Shown one piece after another: positions 27,611 through 36,535 of a stretch of 64,000 bases of DNA. Positions within the stretch are counted from its first letter, which is position 1. Every line of letters starts with the position of its first letter. The notes below the pieces were generated by a model. That model had not been told where the DNA came from. It searched no databases and saw nothing but the letters and a program-made list of their open reading frames with translations. Source of the DNA: Pseudothermotoga sp. Lineage in GTDB: Bacteria > Thermotogota > Thermotogae > Thermotogales > DSM-5069. The translations under genes were made by a program, and so were the position numbers. The DNA lies in assembly GCA_003510135.1 (NCBI GenBank), contig DOKY01000036.1:16499-80498 (forward strand), read 5' to 3'.

Positions 27611-30600
27611 GTGAGACTCAAAAGCATGTTTTTACACGGTTTCAAATCGTTCGCCCGACCCACTCGATTGAACTTCTCCGAGGGGATCACGGCGATAGTT
27701 GGACCGAACGGTGGAGGAAAATCGAACGTTGTGGATGCAATTCGCTGGGTTTTTGGAGAACAATCAATGAAACAGCTCCGCGCGGAAGAGAAATTCGACA
27801 TCATCTTTGCAGGATCAAGCGGCACGCCCGCTGGCTCTTTCGCCTACGTTGAACTCGTCTTCGAGCACGACGGTGATACGCTCACCGTTGCGCGCTCTCT
27901 TTCTTCTGATGGAAAGAACGTCTACATGCTGAATGGCGAACCTGTGAGGCTGAAAGATATCCACGAGAGGTTTGCGGGAACTGGCGTGGGTAAAGAACTG
28001 TACTCAATAGTCGGCCAAGGACAGATTGAGCGCATCACGAATGCGATGCCGCAGGAGATGAGGATGCTTTTTGAAGAGGCGGCGGGCACCTCGTTCTACA
28101 GAGAAAAGAAGAGAGAGGCCCTCGTGAGACTCGAAAACGTCTCCAACAACCTGACGCGCATACAGGATCTGTTGATCGAGCTGGACAAACAGCGGAAATC
28201 CCTCTACCTGAAGGCGAAGAGAGCCGAACGTTATGTGGAGTACTCGCAAAGGCTTGAACAGGTGAGAAAGTTCTTCTTCGGAAACGTCCTGAAAAGGGAC
28301 CTCAAAAGACTGGAAAATCTCGAAACGCAGTTCAGCGAAAACCAGGAAAAGATCAACCAAATTCAGAAAAAACTCATAGAACTTGAATCGCAGTGGTCTG
28401 CGTTGAAAGAAGAGTTTGCCGACGTGGACAAAGAAATAGAGACGTTCACGAACCTACTCGAGGATTACAAGAAGAGGCAAACCGCACTGACTGAAATGAG
28501 AGAGATCTACAGCAAAAAACTGAGTGAGATGGAAGGTCGTTACGTTGAGCTCACGACCAAGATTTATCTGATCGACGAGCAAGTTTCCCAGCTCAAAAAA
28601 AGGAAAGATGAACTCAGTCTCATCTTCAAAGCCCTTCTTGAAGAAGTGAAACAGAAGGAAGAACAACTGAAACAGGTCGAAGAAACGAGGCAGAACGTGC
28701 TCTCCAGTTACTCGGAAAAGGAAAAGAACGCGCTACTTTTGAGAGAACAGCTGGCATCGATGGAGAAGAAGAGAATCTCGCTGGAGAACGAGCTGAACAA
28801 GCTGGATGAAACGATGGAAGACCTAAAGAAGAGGATCTCGATACTCCAAGCACAGTTAACGTCGAAGGTGGAACGACTCAACGCGCTCCAGTACGAGCTC
28901 TCAACGTTGTTCGAAAAGTCCAGCAAGACGAGTGATCGTAAGAACAGGCTCTCTGAGGAACTCAAAGAAATCGAAGAACAGACGAACCGGTTGAAGGTTC
29001 AACGCGAGCAGTTGGTCGCAAAGCTTGAGAACGTTCAGAGGAACCTGAGGTACCTGGACGAAGAGGAGAAGAGGCTCCGCAGTTTGATAGCGAGTTACGA
29101 AGGTTACTCGAGGGCAGTGAGGGCCATTTTCGCCAGAAAGGCTGAGGGAGAGTTTACCAATGTGCACGACGTGGTGGGAAACCTTCTCAACTTTCAACTC
29201 GAACATGCCAGGGCGATTGAAGCTCTCCTGGGTGGAGCCGTCCAACATGTGGTTGTGGAGTCCGCGGAAGATGCGCAGACAGTCATAAAATGGTTGAAGC
29301 GAGAGAAAATAGGTCGAGCCACGTTCTTACCATTAGATCTGATAGAATCACAGTTCGCAAGGCTGAGGGATGTGGAGAACCATCCGGGCTTCGTGGGTTA
29401 TGCTGCTCAGCTGGTCACGGTTTCATCCCAGTTTTCGAGTCTGCCGAACTATCTTTTCGGAAGCGATATAGTCGTCAAGAGTCTGGAAGATGCCATAGAC
29501 ATGAAGCGAAAATACCGCTTGAGGTGCAGGATTGCGACGCTCGATGGAGAACTCATCGGCCCCCATGGTTCCATCACGGGTGGAGAGACGTCTTACGAGA
29601 GGAGTGATTCACTCGTCGTCAGGAGGGCCAGGCTCAACGAGATAGCGTCGCAGAGAATGCAGTTGAAGTCCGTCGAAAGGCAGCTCGATTCCGAGTTGAA
29701 GCAAACAGAGAGGGAGCTCGATGAGTTGAAGAGGCATCACGAACTCGTTGAGAAAGAACTCGTGGAGGTCTTGACACAGGACAGCTTGAACAAGAGGATG
29801 ATAGAAGAACTCTCGAAAACTTTCGAGGATGTGAAAAGGGAACTCGATTCGCTGCAACAGCTCGAACGAGAATACAAAAGCCGTTCTGAGGGCCTGAAAC
29901 TCAGGAAGCAAGAGATTTTCAATCAACTGGACGCGGTGCGCCGTCAGGTGGAGGAACTCCAGAAGAATATCGAGAGTCTCGATAAGGAGTTGCAGCTAGA
30001 GAAACAATCCTTGGATGAGATCTCCAACAAGTACATGGAGCTGAAAGCGGAACTCAGCGGTGCTCTGGAGAAAAAATTGCACTACGAATCTGAACTGGAA
30101 AGGATCAAGAACCAGATAGAAAAATCATCGGAGGAGAAAGTCAACCTTCAAAAACAGAGCGTGGAGCTCGAAACGCAAATAGAGAAAATCAAGCTCGAAC
30201 TTCTGGAGAACTCGAGGGAACTCGAATCGATACGCAAGGAAACCGAAGAACTCTTCGAATCGATGAGGATACAGAGGATGGACAAAGATCAAAAACTCGA
30301 GCAGTTGAACGATATAGAAATGAGGATGGACAGACTGAAGGAAGAAAGGGAAAAACTCAGAGAAAACTCGCATCATCTCGAATTGCTGATTCAGGAAGTC
30401 AGGAACAGGATCGAACAACACTTGAAGGAAGTTGATGTTGAGTTTGCCCAGCAGGTTGAGGAACTCCCCGAAGAGACTCTCGAATCGCTCAAAAGCGAAA
30501 TGGAGGATCTTCAGAACAAGATCAAGTACCTCGGGCCGGTGGACCTGACGGCCATCGATGAGTACAACGAGGTTGAGAGAAGATACGAGGAACTGGCAAT

Positions 30601-31162
30601 GGAGAAAAAAGATCTGGAAGAGTCAAAGAAGAAGATCGAGGAACTCATCCAAAAAACCGACGAGGAAGCAAGGAAGCGGTTCATGGACGTCTACGAACAG
30701 GTCAACGCAGCCTTCTCGCGCCACATTTCTCAGCTCTTCCCTGGCGCAGAAGGTGAGATAAGGTTAGAATCCGGAAAGGACTTACTCGAGGCCGGCCTCG
30801 AGATATCTCTGAAGAAACCTGGAAAGAGGGTTCAGAAGCTCCAGTTGCTCTCTGGAGGAGAAAAATCACTCGTGGGCATCGCACTGTTGTTCTCGCTCAT
30901 GGAGGTCAATCCGAGCCCGTTCTACGTGCTCGATGAGATCGATGCCGCGCTTGACGAGTTCAACGCGGAAAGGTTCAAAAGGATGCTCATGATCAACAAA
31001 GATCGTGCACAGTTCATAGTGATCACGCACAACAAGGTCGTCATGGAAGCAGCAAACGTTCTGCACGGCGTGACCATGGTGGACGGTGTATCAAACGTCG
31101 TTCCTGTGGAACTGGAGACTCTGAGTGTTCAGGAGGAGTTGTATGGAAGAAAAGACAGTTGA
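27611..31162 (+). CDS. smc: Chromosome segregation protein SMC
   Basis: The 1183-residue ATPase core of the bacterial condensin. Walker A is GPNGGGKSNVV (31-41). Long coiled coils (about 170-500 and 670-1010) flank a hinge (about 515-650, with DVVGNLLNFQLEHARAIEAL and GSITGGE). The C-terminal head has LLSGGEKSLVGIALLFS (about 1080) and Walker B FYVLDEIDAALDE (about 1103). GTG 27611 follows GAGGGGGC. The scpA and scpB partners are not in the window. It overlaps the Nudix gene by 20 bases. Confidence 0.97.
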   Translation: MRLKSMFLHGFKSFARPTRLNFSEGITAIVGPNGGGKSNVVDAIRWVFGEQSMKQLRAEEKFDIIFAGSSGTPAGSFAYVELVFEHDGDTLTVARSLSSDGKNVYMLNGEPVRLKDIHERFAGTGVGKELYSIVGQGQIERITNAMPQEMRMLFEEAAGTSFYREKKREALVRLENVSNNLTRIQDLLIELDKQRKSLYLKAKRAERYVEYSQRLEQVRKFFFGNVLKRDLKRLENLETQFSENQEKINQIQKKLIELESQWSALKEEFADVDKEIETFTNLLEDYKKRQTALTEMREIYSKKLSEMEGRYVELTTKIYLIDEQVSQLKKRKDELSLIFKALLEEVKQKEEQLKQVEETRQNVLSSYSEKEKNALLLREQLASMEKKRISLENELNKLDETMEDLKKRISILQAQLTSKVERLNALQYELSTLFEKSSKTSDRKNRLSEELKEIEEQTNRLKVQREQLVAKLENVQRNLRYLDEEEKRLRSLIASYEGYSRAVRAIFARKAEGEFTNVHDVVGNLLNFQLEHARAIEALLGGAVQHVVVESAEDAQTVIKWLKREKIGRATFLPLDLIESQFARLRDVENHPGFVGYAAQLVTVSSQFSSLPNYLFGSDIVVKSLEDAIDMKRKYRLRCRIATLDGELIGPHGSITGGETSYERSDSLVVRRARLNEIASQRMQLKSVERQLDSELKQTERELDELKRHHELVEKELVEVLTQDSLNKRMIEELSKTFEDVKRELDSLQQLEREYKSRSEGLKLRKQEIFNQLDAVRRQVEELQKNIESLDKELQLEKQSLDEISNKYMELKAELSGALEKKLHYESELERIKNQIEKSSEEKVNLQKQSVELETQIEKIKLELLENSRELESIRKETEELFESMRIQRMDKDQKLEQLNDIEMRMDRLKEEREKLRENSHHLELLIQEVRNRIEQHLKEVDVEFAQQVEELPEETLESLKSEMEDLQNKIKYLGPVDLTAIDEYNEVERRYEELAMEKKDLEESKKKIEELIQKTDEEARKRFMDVYEQVNAAFSRHISQLFPGAEGEIRLESGKDLLEAGLEISLKKPGKRVQKLQLLSGGEKSLVGIALLFSLMEVNPSPFYVLDEIDAALDEFNAERFKRMLMINKDRAQFIVITHNKVVMEAANVLHGVTMVDGVSNVVPVELETLSVQEELYGRKDS

Positions 31163-31670
31163 GAGCAAAGTCGTTTTCACTGGTAGAATCATCACGGTCA
31201 AGGTTGATCAGGTGCTACTCAAGAACGATCGAACTTCCTTCAGGGAAGTCGTTTTGCATCCGGGAGCGGTGGCCGTGCTTCCGATATTTGAAAACGGAGA
31301 TGTGGTTCTGGTGAAACAGTTCAGATATCCCGTTGGGGAAGTGCTGATCGAGGTGCCGGCAGGAAAGCTGGACCAGGGTGAGGATCCAAAAGAGTGCGCC
31401 CTGAGAGAACTTCGGGAAGAGACAGGCATACGTGCGGACAAAGTTCACTACGTTGGTTTCATATACACGAGCCCTGGTTTTTCAAACGAAAAGATACATC
31501 TTTACATCGCAGAACAGCTGAGTCAATCAGAGCAGGAACTCGACTTCGACGAGATCGTGGAGACGATGAGACTACCGTTGAAAGACGCGTTCAAAATGTG
31601 TGTGGAAGGAAAGATAACGGATGCGAAGACGATCGCTCTGTTGTCCATCGCATTTTTGAAAAGGAGTTGA
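31143..31670 (+). CDS. Nudix hydrolase, ADP-ribose pyrophosphatase type
   Basis: A 175-residue Nudix enzyme likely to hydrolyse ADP-ribose to AMP and ribose 5-phosphate. The Nudix box GKLDQGEDPKECALRELREE (followed by TG) is intact around residues 80-102. Before it stand VLVKQFRYPVGEVLIEVPAG, and downstream FIYTSPGFSNEKIHLY, all typical of ADPRase. ATG 31143 follows GGAGGAGTTGT and lies inside the smc end. Co-transcribed with smc and the fliS group. Confidence 0.9.
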   Translation: MEEKTVESKVVFTGRIITVKVDQVLLKNDRTSFREVVLHPGAVAVLPIFENGDVVLVKQFRYPVGEVLIEVPAGKLDQGEDPKECALRELREETGIRADKVHYVGFIYTSPGFSNEKIHLYIAEQLSQSEQELDFDEIVETMRLPLKDAFKMCVEGKITDAKTIALLSIAFLKRS

Positions 31671-31675
31671 AAAGC

Positions 31676-32257
31676 GTGGTGAAAGTTGTTCTGAACGGCA
31701 AGGAAATGGTTTTCACGAAGGAAGACTTCAAGGACCTGGGTGAGCTCTACGAACACGTCGCACCGAAAGGCATGGTGTTGAAGACGATCATCATAAACGA
31801 TGAGAAAATCGAAACTCATAAACTCTCGGAGAGACTGTCTGAACCATTGCGTGACAACGATAACATCGTCATGGAGTTCGCGACCCCCCGAGATTATCTC
31901 GAAGAAATGTTGCCCAGCGTACTGCGTTACATAGACACGGTGATCGGTCTGCTTCCAGGTGTGGCGGCAAGGGTCAGAGAACTCGAGCCCCAAGCGTTCA
32001 AGGACATCGAGGATCTGTCCAACGCCATTTCGGCGCTGGATGATCTGAGACAGAGCGTGCAAACGATCGTGCCAATGGAGTTCATCGATAGCTCGGCAGT
32101 GGTCTCAAAACTGAAAAACTTCCTGCAGGCCCTGGAACAACAGAACATGGCGATGATAGCAGAGTGTTTGGAGAACGACATGCCCCAGGTGATGCGTTTC
32201 TACGCGGACCTGTTCACGGAGGCTCTCTCGAAGTTGAGGGAGGCGAAGAGCCCATGA
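31676..32257 (+). CDS. Unknown protein coupled to fliS
   Basis: A 193-residue protein I do not recognise. The first 65 residues look like a small beta-rich (possibly beta-grasp-like) domain, KVVLNGKEMVFTKEDFKDLG through DNDNIVMEFATPRD. The rest is helical (about 70-193, SVLRYIDTVIGLLPGVAARV, VSKLKNFLQALEQQNMAMIA). GTG 31676 is 5 bases after the Nudix stop, with AAAAGGAGTTGA upstream. It overlaps fliS as ATGA, so it is tightly coupled to that flagellin chaperone; a role in flagellar export is an inference from position only. Confidence 0.75.
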   Translation: MVKVVLNGKEMVFTKEDFKDLGELYEHVAPKGMVLKTIIINDEKIETHKLSERLSEPLRDNDNIVMEFATPRDYLEEMLPSVLRYIDTVIGLLPGVAARVRELEPQAFKDIEDLSNAISALDDLRQSVQTIVPMEFIDSSAVVSKLKNFLQALEQQNMAMIAECLENDMPQVMRFYADLFTEALSKLREAKSP

Positions 32258-32658
32258 TGAGAGATCACTACCTTGAGAACGCAGTGCTGACCGCCAGCCC
32301 GGCGAAGCTGGTGGAAATGCTCTACGAAAAATCTGTAGAATTGCTGAAAGAAGCGAAAGAATTGATCGAGAAAGATCTCTTTCTGGAGGCTAACGAAAGG
32401 ATCAAGAGGGTACAGGACATAGTGATAGAACTGAACGCGTCTTTGGACATGGAAAAAGGAGGCCAGATCGCCCAGTCTTTGAGATCACTCTATCTGTACA
32501 TGTACAGAACGCTGGTGGAAGCGAACATCAAGAAAGACATCAAGAAGCTCGACGAGATTTTGGGATACTTCGAAGAACTGCTGGAAGCATGGAGAACAGC
32601 GATGAAGTCCGCCAGTGTTGACAAGAAGCCTCAGGGGGGTTTCAGCGTCTCGGTGTGA
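32254..32658 (+). CDS. fliS: Flagellar export chaperone FliS
   Basis: Binds the C-terminus of flagellin in the cytoplasm and keeps it from polymerising before export. The 134-residue helical protein starts MMRDHYLENAVLTASPAKLV, with the typical LVEMLYEKSVELLKEAKELI and RIKRVQDIVIELNASLDM. ATG 32254 overlaps the preceding stop; GGGAGG is about 10 bases upstream. No flagellin or fliD gene is in the window, so the organism probably has a flagellum encoded elsewhere. Confidence 0.9.
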   Translation: MMRDHYLENAVLTASPAKLVEMLYEKSVELLKEAKELIEKDLFLEANERIKRVQDIVIELNASLDMEKGGQIAQSLRSLYLYMYRTLVEANIKKDIKKLDEILGYFEELLEAWRTAMKSASVDKKPQGGFSVSV

Positions 32659-32670
32659 TGGGGTGAACTC

Positions 32671-33510
32671 ATGTACGAAACGGTAAAAGTTTCTGAGTTT
32701 TCCACTTTGAGACTCTTGAACCTGGTGAACGAGGTTTTTGCAGATTATCCACTGCGCATCGAATGGGATCTGTTTTCCTTCATTCAGGACATGCGTGAGA
32801 ATTCCATCTCGCTGTCTGATTCTTATGTCTTTGTCAAACACGACAGGCCTGTGGGGTTCATCCTGTGCTGCGTGAGGAGAAACAGAGGAAGAATCGACTC
32901 GATGGGTGTGATCAGGGAAGAGAGAGGAAAAGGTCTCGGTGGACAGATACTCTCCTTCGCACTCGAGGTACTGAAGAAGAAAGGAATCTCAAGCGTTGTA
33001 CTTGAGGTGCTTGCGGGCCAGCAGGATGTTGTAAAGTTTTATTCAAGGTCTGGATTCAGAGTCACAAGAAGGCTCATTTCCATGATCAAGAACGTTCCGA
33101 ATCCCAGGCCATCCATCCGTTTTCTCAAAACAGAGAGAGAATCAATCCACAAGAGCGCGCTCGAGGCGATGGTGAGACTCTCCAGACGACCAAACTGGCA
33201 GAGAGAACCGCTGACCCTTCTGTTGTCTGGCGACAGATACAAAATGGCCAGAGCAGGGCAACAGCTTGCGGGATACGTGGTGTGGGGTAAAGGTGAAGAA
33301 AACGCGTTCATCGTCGATTGTGCACCAATGAACGATGAGAGCATCTACGCTGAATTTCTCGAGCAAGCTGTGAACCACGTCTGCCAGTTCGAGGGGAGAT
33401 CGGTCTGTTTCATTGGAAATATCCCTGAGGACGATCCGCTTTATCGTGCGGCTGAGCAGGTTGGCTTTCAACCGCTCTTCGAACAGTATGAAATGCTGCT
33501 TCAACTCTGA
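32671..33510 (+). CDS. GNAT-family N-acetyltransferase
   Basis: A 279-residue protein with an N-terminal GNAT domain (about 1-140). The acetyl-CoA motif is MGVIREERGKGLGGQILSFA, followed by VVKFYSRSGFRVTRRL. The C-terminal half (about 150-279) looks like a second, degenerate GNAT-like domain (GYVVWGKGEENAFIVDCAP). The substrate is unknown. ATG 32671 follows GGGGTGAACTC, 12 bases after fliS. Confidence 0.87.
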   Translation: MYETVKVSEFSTLRLLNLVNEVFADYPLRIEWDLFSFIQDMRENSISLSDSYVFVKHDRPVGFILCCVRRNRGRIDSMGVIREERGKGLGGQILSFALEVLKKKGISSVVLEVLAGQQDVVKFYSRSGFRVTRRLISMIKNVPNPRPSIRFLKTERESIHKSALEAMVRLSRRPNWQREPLTLLLSGDRYKMARAGQQLAGYVVWGKGEENAFIVDCAPMNDESIYAEFLEQAVNHVCQFEGRSVCFIGNIPEDDPLYRAAEQVGFQPLFEQYEMLLQL

Positions 33511-33520
33511 GGTGATCAAG

Positions 33521-34492
33521 GTGCAGGTCCTCTTTCTGAACAGGCTGAACGACGGATGGCTTCAGAAGATAGAACAGATGAAAAAGAAATATCCCCACGT
33601 TTCTTTCAGAACTCGTCACGATGGAACACTGGACGATCTTCTGGGGTCCGCCCACGTGATAGTGGCAGGCAGGCTGTCGGCTGAGCACATTCGCAAGGCG
33701 GAGAATCTCCGTTTGATAATCGTTCCCATGGCGGGAGTCAACGCCCTGGACTGGCACGCGATCAGGGAAAAAAAGATAGAGGTCTGCAACTGTCATTCCA
33801 ACGCTTTCGCCGTCGCCGAGAGGGCCCTTGCTTTGGCACTGGCATTGCTCGGGCGAGTTGTGGAGTACGATCGCGATTTGAGATACGGCGTCTGGCACGG
33901 TTATGCCGTGCGTGGGGCAGAACGGGACTACTGGACCAGCCTGCAGGGAAAACGTGTGTGCATCGTCGGTTTTGGACACATCGGTCAGAACCTCGCCAGG
34001 CTGCTCGAGCCGTTTTCGTGCGAGATCGTTGCTGTGAGAAGGACTGCGCCGAAGGTGAAAGACAGAGTAACATCGGATCTGGACTGGGCGATTGAAACGA
34101 GCGACGTGATTTTCATAACGTTGCCTTTGACGAAAGAAACGAAGAACCTGTTCAACAGAGAGAGGCTCTTCAAGATGAAAGGCAAGTTCTTGATCAATGT
34201 TTCTCGAGGTGAGCTTCTGGACGAAGAAGCTCTGTTCGAATCCCTGAGAGACGGTGTGCTTGCCGGCGCGGCGATCGATACTTGGTACGTGTATCCGAGT
34301 TCTGAAAAAGAATGCGTCTTGCCCAGCAGATTTCCTTTCAACACGCTGCGGAACGTGGTGATGTCACCGCACGTTGGAGGATACTGCCTTGAAGCTTCGA
34401 GAGGTTTGATGAACGAAACGTTCGAAATCCTCGAAAAGTACATCCTTACGGGCAAGCTGACGAACAGGGTGGATCCAGAGTGGGAATACTGA
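33521..34492 (+). CDS. D-isomer-specific 2-hydroxyacid dehydrogenase
   Basis: A 323-residue NAD-dependent dehydrogenase. The Rossmann loop is CIVGFGHIGQNLARLL (about residues 147-162). The catalytic Arg is in LINVSRGELLDEEALF and the catalytic His in MSPHVGGYC. Family members reduce 2-oxoacids such as glyoxylate, phosphohydroxypyruvate or lactate precursors; the substrate cannot be told. GTG 33521 follows GAGGTGATCAAG, which is decisive for the start. Confidence 0.88.
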   Translation: MQVLFLNRLNDGWLQKIEQMKKKYPHVSFRTRHDGTLDDLLGSAHVIVAGRLSAEHIRKAENLRLIIVPMAGVNALDWHAIREKKIEVCNCHSNAFAVAERALALALALLGRVVEYDRDLRYGVWHGYAVRGAERDYWTSLQGKRVCIVGFGHIGQNLARLLEPFSCEIVAVRRTAPKVKDRVTSDLDWAIETSDVIFITLPLTKETKNLFNRERLFKMKGKFLINVSRGELLDEEALFESLRDGVLAGAAIDTWYVYPSSEKECVLPSRFPFNTLRNVVMSPHVGGYCLEASRGLMNETFEILEKYILTGKLTNRVDPEWEY

Positions 34493-34893
34493 GGACTCAC
34501 TTCGCACGCGGCCTGGTCCTGCTTGGTTTTGGAACGCTCTGTATCGTTATAGATGGGGCATTCTTCGATCTGTTTCCATCCATAGTTTTCTATTTAGTCC
34601 TGGAGTATCTCTGGTTTGAATCCAGCTTCGACCCGATCCGCGTGATGGCTGTGCTCATGTTTCATTCCATAGCCTGTTTCGCAAATCTGAGCGTTGGTCA
34701 CATAGTTCTCTTCATACTGTATGCACTGTCTCTGCTTTGGCGCGAGTACTTCCTGAAACCTTTCTTCCCTTTCGCCATCTATTCACTTTCACTGTGTGTG
34801 ACTTTCGTGTTCATTGGAAGCAACTGGATAGGTTCTGTGCTCGTTTCACTGCTGTCTCTGTCCCTCTGGAGGGTCAAACTTGAAGAGGTCTGA
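34480..34893 (+). CDS. Small membrane protein, MreD-like by position
   Basis: A 137-residue protein made almost wholly of hydrophobic segments (four or five helices). The sequence itself is weakly conserved; its place directly before a PBP2 gene is the normal place of mreD, the membrane part of the rod-shape complex. The GTG start at 34480 overlaps the dehydrogenase by 13 bases, with AGGGTGGATCC upstream. mreB and mreC are not in the window, so the call is tentative. Confidence 0.55.
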   Translation: MGILRTHFARGLVLLGFGTLCIVIDGAFFDLFPSIVFYLVLEYLWFESSFDPIRVMAVLMFHSIACFANLSVGHIVLFILYALSLLWREYFLKPFFPFAIYSLSLCVTFVFIGSNWIGSVLVSLLSLSLWRVKLEEV

Positions 34894-36535
34894 TGCCGTT
34901 CTGCTCGTGCTTCTCATAGTACCCTTCGTTATCTTGATCAGCAGGGCGTTCGTGCTTCAGGTGGTTGAGTACAGATCCCACAGAGACTACGTCGAATCGC
35001 TGAGAATCCAGGTGAAAAGTTTGGAAGCACCCCGCGGACGCATTCTCAGCAGAGACGGCGTAGTTCTCGCCTGGGACGAAGAAACGTTGATCGCACATGC
35101 AACGCTGGCGACGGACTTCGACGAAGTCGAAAAAATCGTCGGCGCTGAGAGAAAGATGGAACTCGTGCTCAAAGGCCAGCTCACCGTCACACAGGCTGAG
35201 GCCATCAAGCTTCAACGTGCTGGCGTCTATGTGGAAAGGAAATACATAAGAAAGTACAACGGAATGGCGCCGCACGTGGTTGGTTACGTGGACACATCTC
35301 GAAACGGTGTTTCTGGCGTGGAAAGACAGTACGACGCGCTTCTGAAGGGCAAGCCAGGCTATGAGCTGGTGAGTGTCTCTCCATCCGGCAGGGTTTTAGG
35401 AAGGTTGCTCACCTCCTCGCCGCTCCCTGGAGAGGATGTAATTTTGACGATAGATTCGAAACTTCAGCAGTATGCAGAAACGCTCCTGCGTGATTCAAAA
35501 ACTAAAGGTGTGATACTGGTTCAGTCGGTGGACGGTGAGATCCTCGCCCTCGCATCGTATCCGAGTTTCGATCCAAACGCTCTCGTCAGCGGCATTGAAC
35601 CGAGGCAGTGGAACAGGCTCGTAAACGATCCCAATGCACCGCTCCTGAACCGGGCAACGAGTGCTCTCTACGCCGTTGGGTCCGTTATAAAACCGCTGTA
35701 CGCAATCGCCTATCTTGAAACATCCGATGAAAACGAGTTCATCGTGGATTGTAACGGCTACTACGAATACAGAACCTCAAGTGGCAAGATCGCCGGGGTG
35801 TACAAAGATTGGTACGCACCGGGTCACGGAACGACTGATCTTCGAAAGGCGCTGCGTGTTTCCTGCAACGTTTTCTTCTACCAGCTCGCCCTGAAACTGG
35901 GCATCAACGAAATGAAGACTTGGGCCGACAAATTCAAAATTTCTTCTATCACCGGTATAGATCTGCCCGGCGAAGCTGAGGGACTGTTCCCTGATCCGGC
36001 ATGGAAACAGAGAAGGTACGGAGAAATCTGGTATCCTGGGGACACGATCCTTTGCGGTATCGGTCAGGGTTTCATAACTCTGACACCTTTACAGATTCTC
36101 AATTTCTTCAACACAATAGCGAACAGGGGAACGTGCTATACGCCACACGTGCTGCTTGAGACTTTTGATCCAAACACCCGAGTGAGAAAGAAGACTCAAC
36201 CTGCAATCTCGTACACAATTGATCTGAAACCCGGAACCTGGGCCTTTCTTGTGAACGCGCTGATCGAGGTCGTCTCGTACAAGAATGGTCCTGCGGACGA
36301 AGGAACGGCATACCAAGCTTTCAAGGGTGCAAGTTTTCAAGCGGCAGGTAAGACGGGAACCGCTGAGGTGGGAAAAGCAGCTGAAAAACCGCATTCCTGG
36401 TTTGCCGGCTTCAGTCCCGTCAACAACCCACAGGTGGTTGTGACCGTCCTTTTGGAAAACGCAGGTACTGGCAGTGAGGCTGCGGCACCCATGGCAAGAA
36501 AGATCCTTGAACGTTACTGGGAGCTGAGAGAATGA
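34880..36535 (+). CDS. mrdA: Penicillin-binding protein 2 (class B transpeptidase)
   Basis: The cross-linking enzyme of cell elongation. The 551-residue product has one N-terminal membrane helix (about 6-27), the PBP dimer domain (EAPRGRILSRDGVVLA) and a transpeptidase domain. The active-site motifs are SVIK (S268-K271) where many PBP2s have STFK, SCN (328-330) and KTGTAE (491-496). TTG 34880 follows CTGGAGGGTCAAAC and overlaps the preceding gene by 14 bases. No rodA is adjacent. Confidence 0.93.
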   Translation: MKRSDAVLLVLLIVPFVILISRAFVLQVVEYRSHRDYVESLRIQVKSLEAPRGRILSRDGVVLAWDEETLIAHATLATDFDEVEKIVGAERKMELVLKGQLTVTQAEAIKLQRAGVYVERKYIRKYNGMAPHVVGYVDTSRNGVSGVERQYDALLKGKPGYELVSVSPSGRVLGRLLTSSPLPGEDVILTIDSKLQQYAETLLRDSKTKGVILVQSVDGEILALASYPSFDPNALVSGIEPRQWNRLVNDPNAPLLNRATSALYAVGSVIKPLYAIAYLETSDENEFIVDCNGYYEYRTSSGKIAGVYKDWYAPGHGTTDLRKALRVSCNVFFYQLALKLGINEMKTWADKFKISSITGIDLPGEAEGLFPDPAWKQRRYGEIWYPGDTILCGIGQGFITLTPLQILNFFNTIANRGTCYTPHVLLETFDPNTRVRKKTQPAISYTIDLKPGTWAFLVNALIEVVSYKNGPADEGTAYQAFKGASFQAAGKTGTAEVGKAAEKPHSWFAGFSPVNNPQVVVTVLLENAGTGSEAAAPMARKILERYWELRE

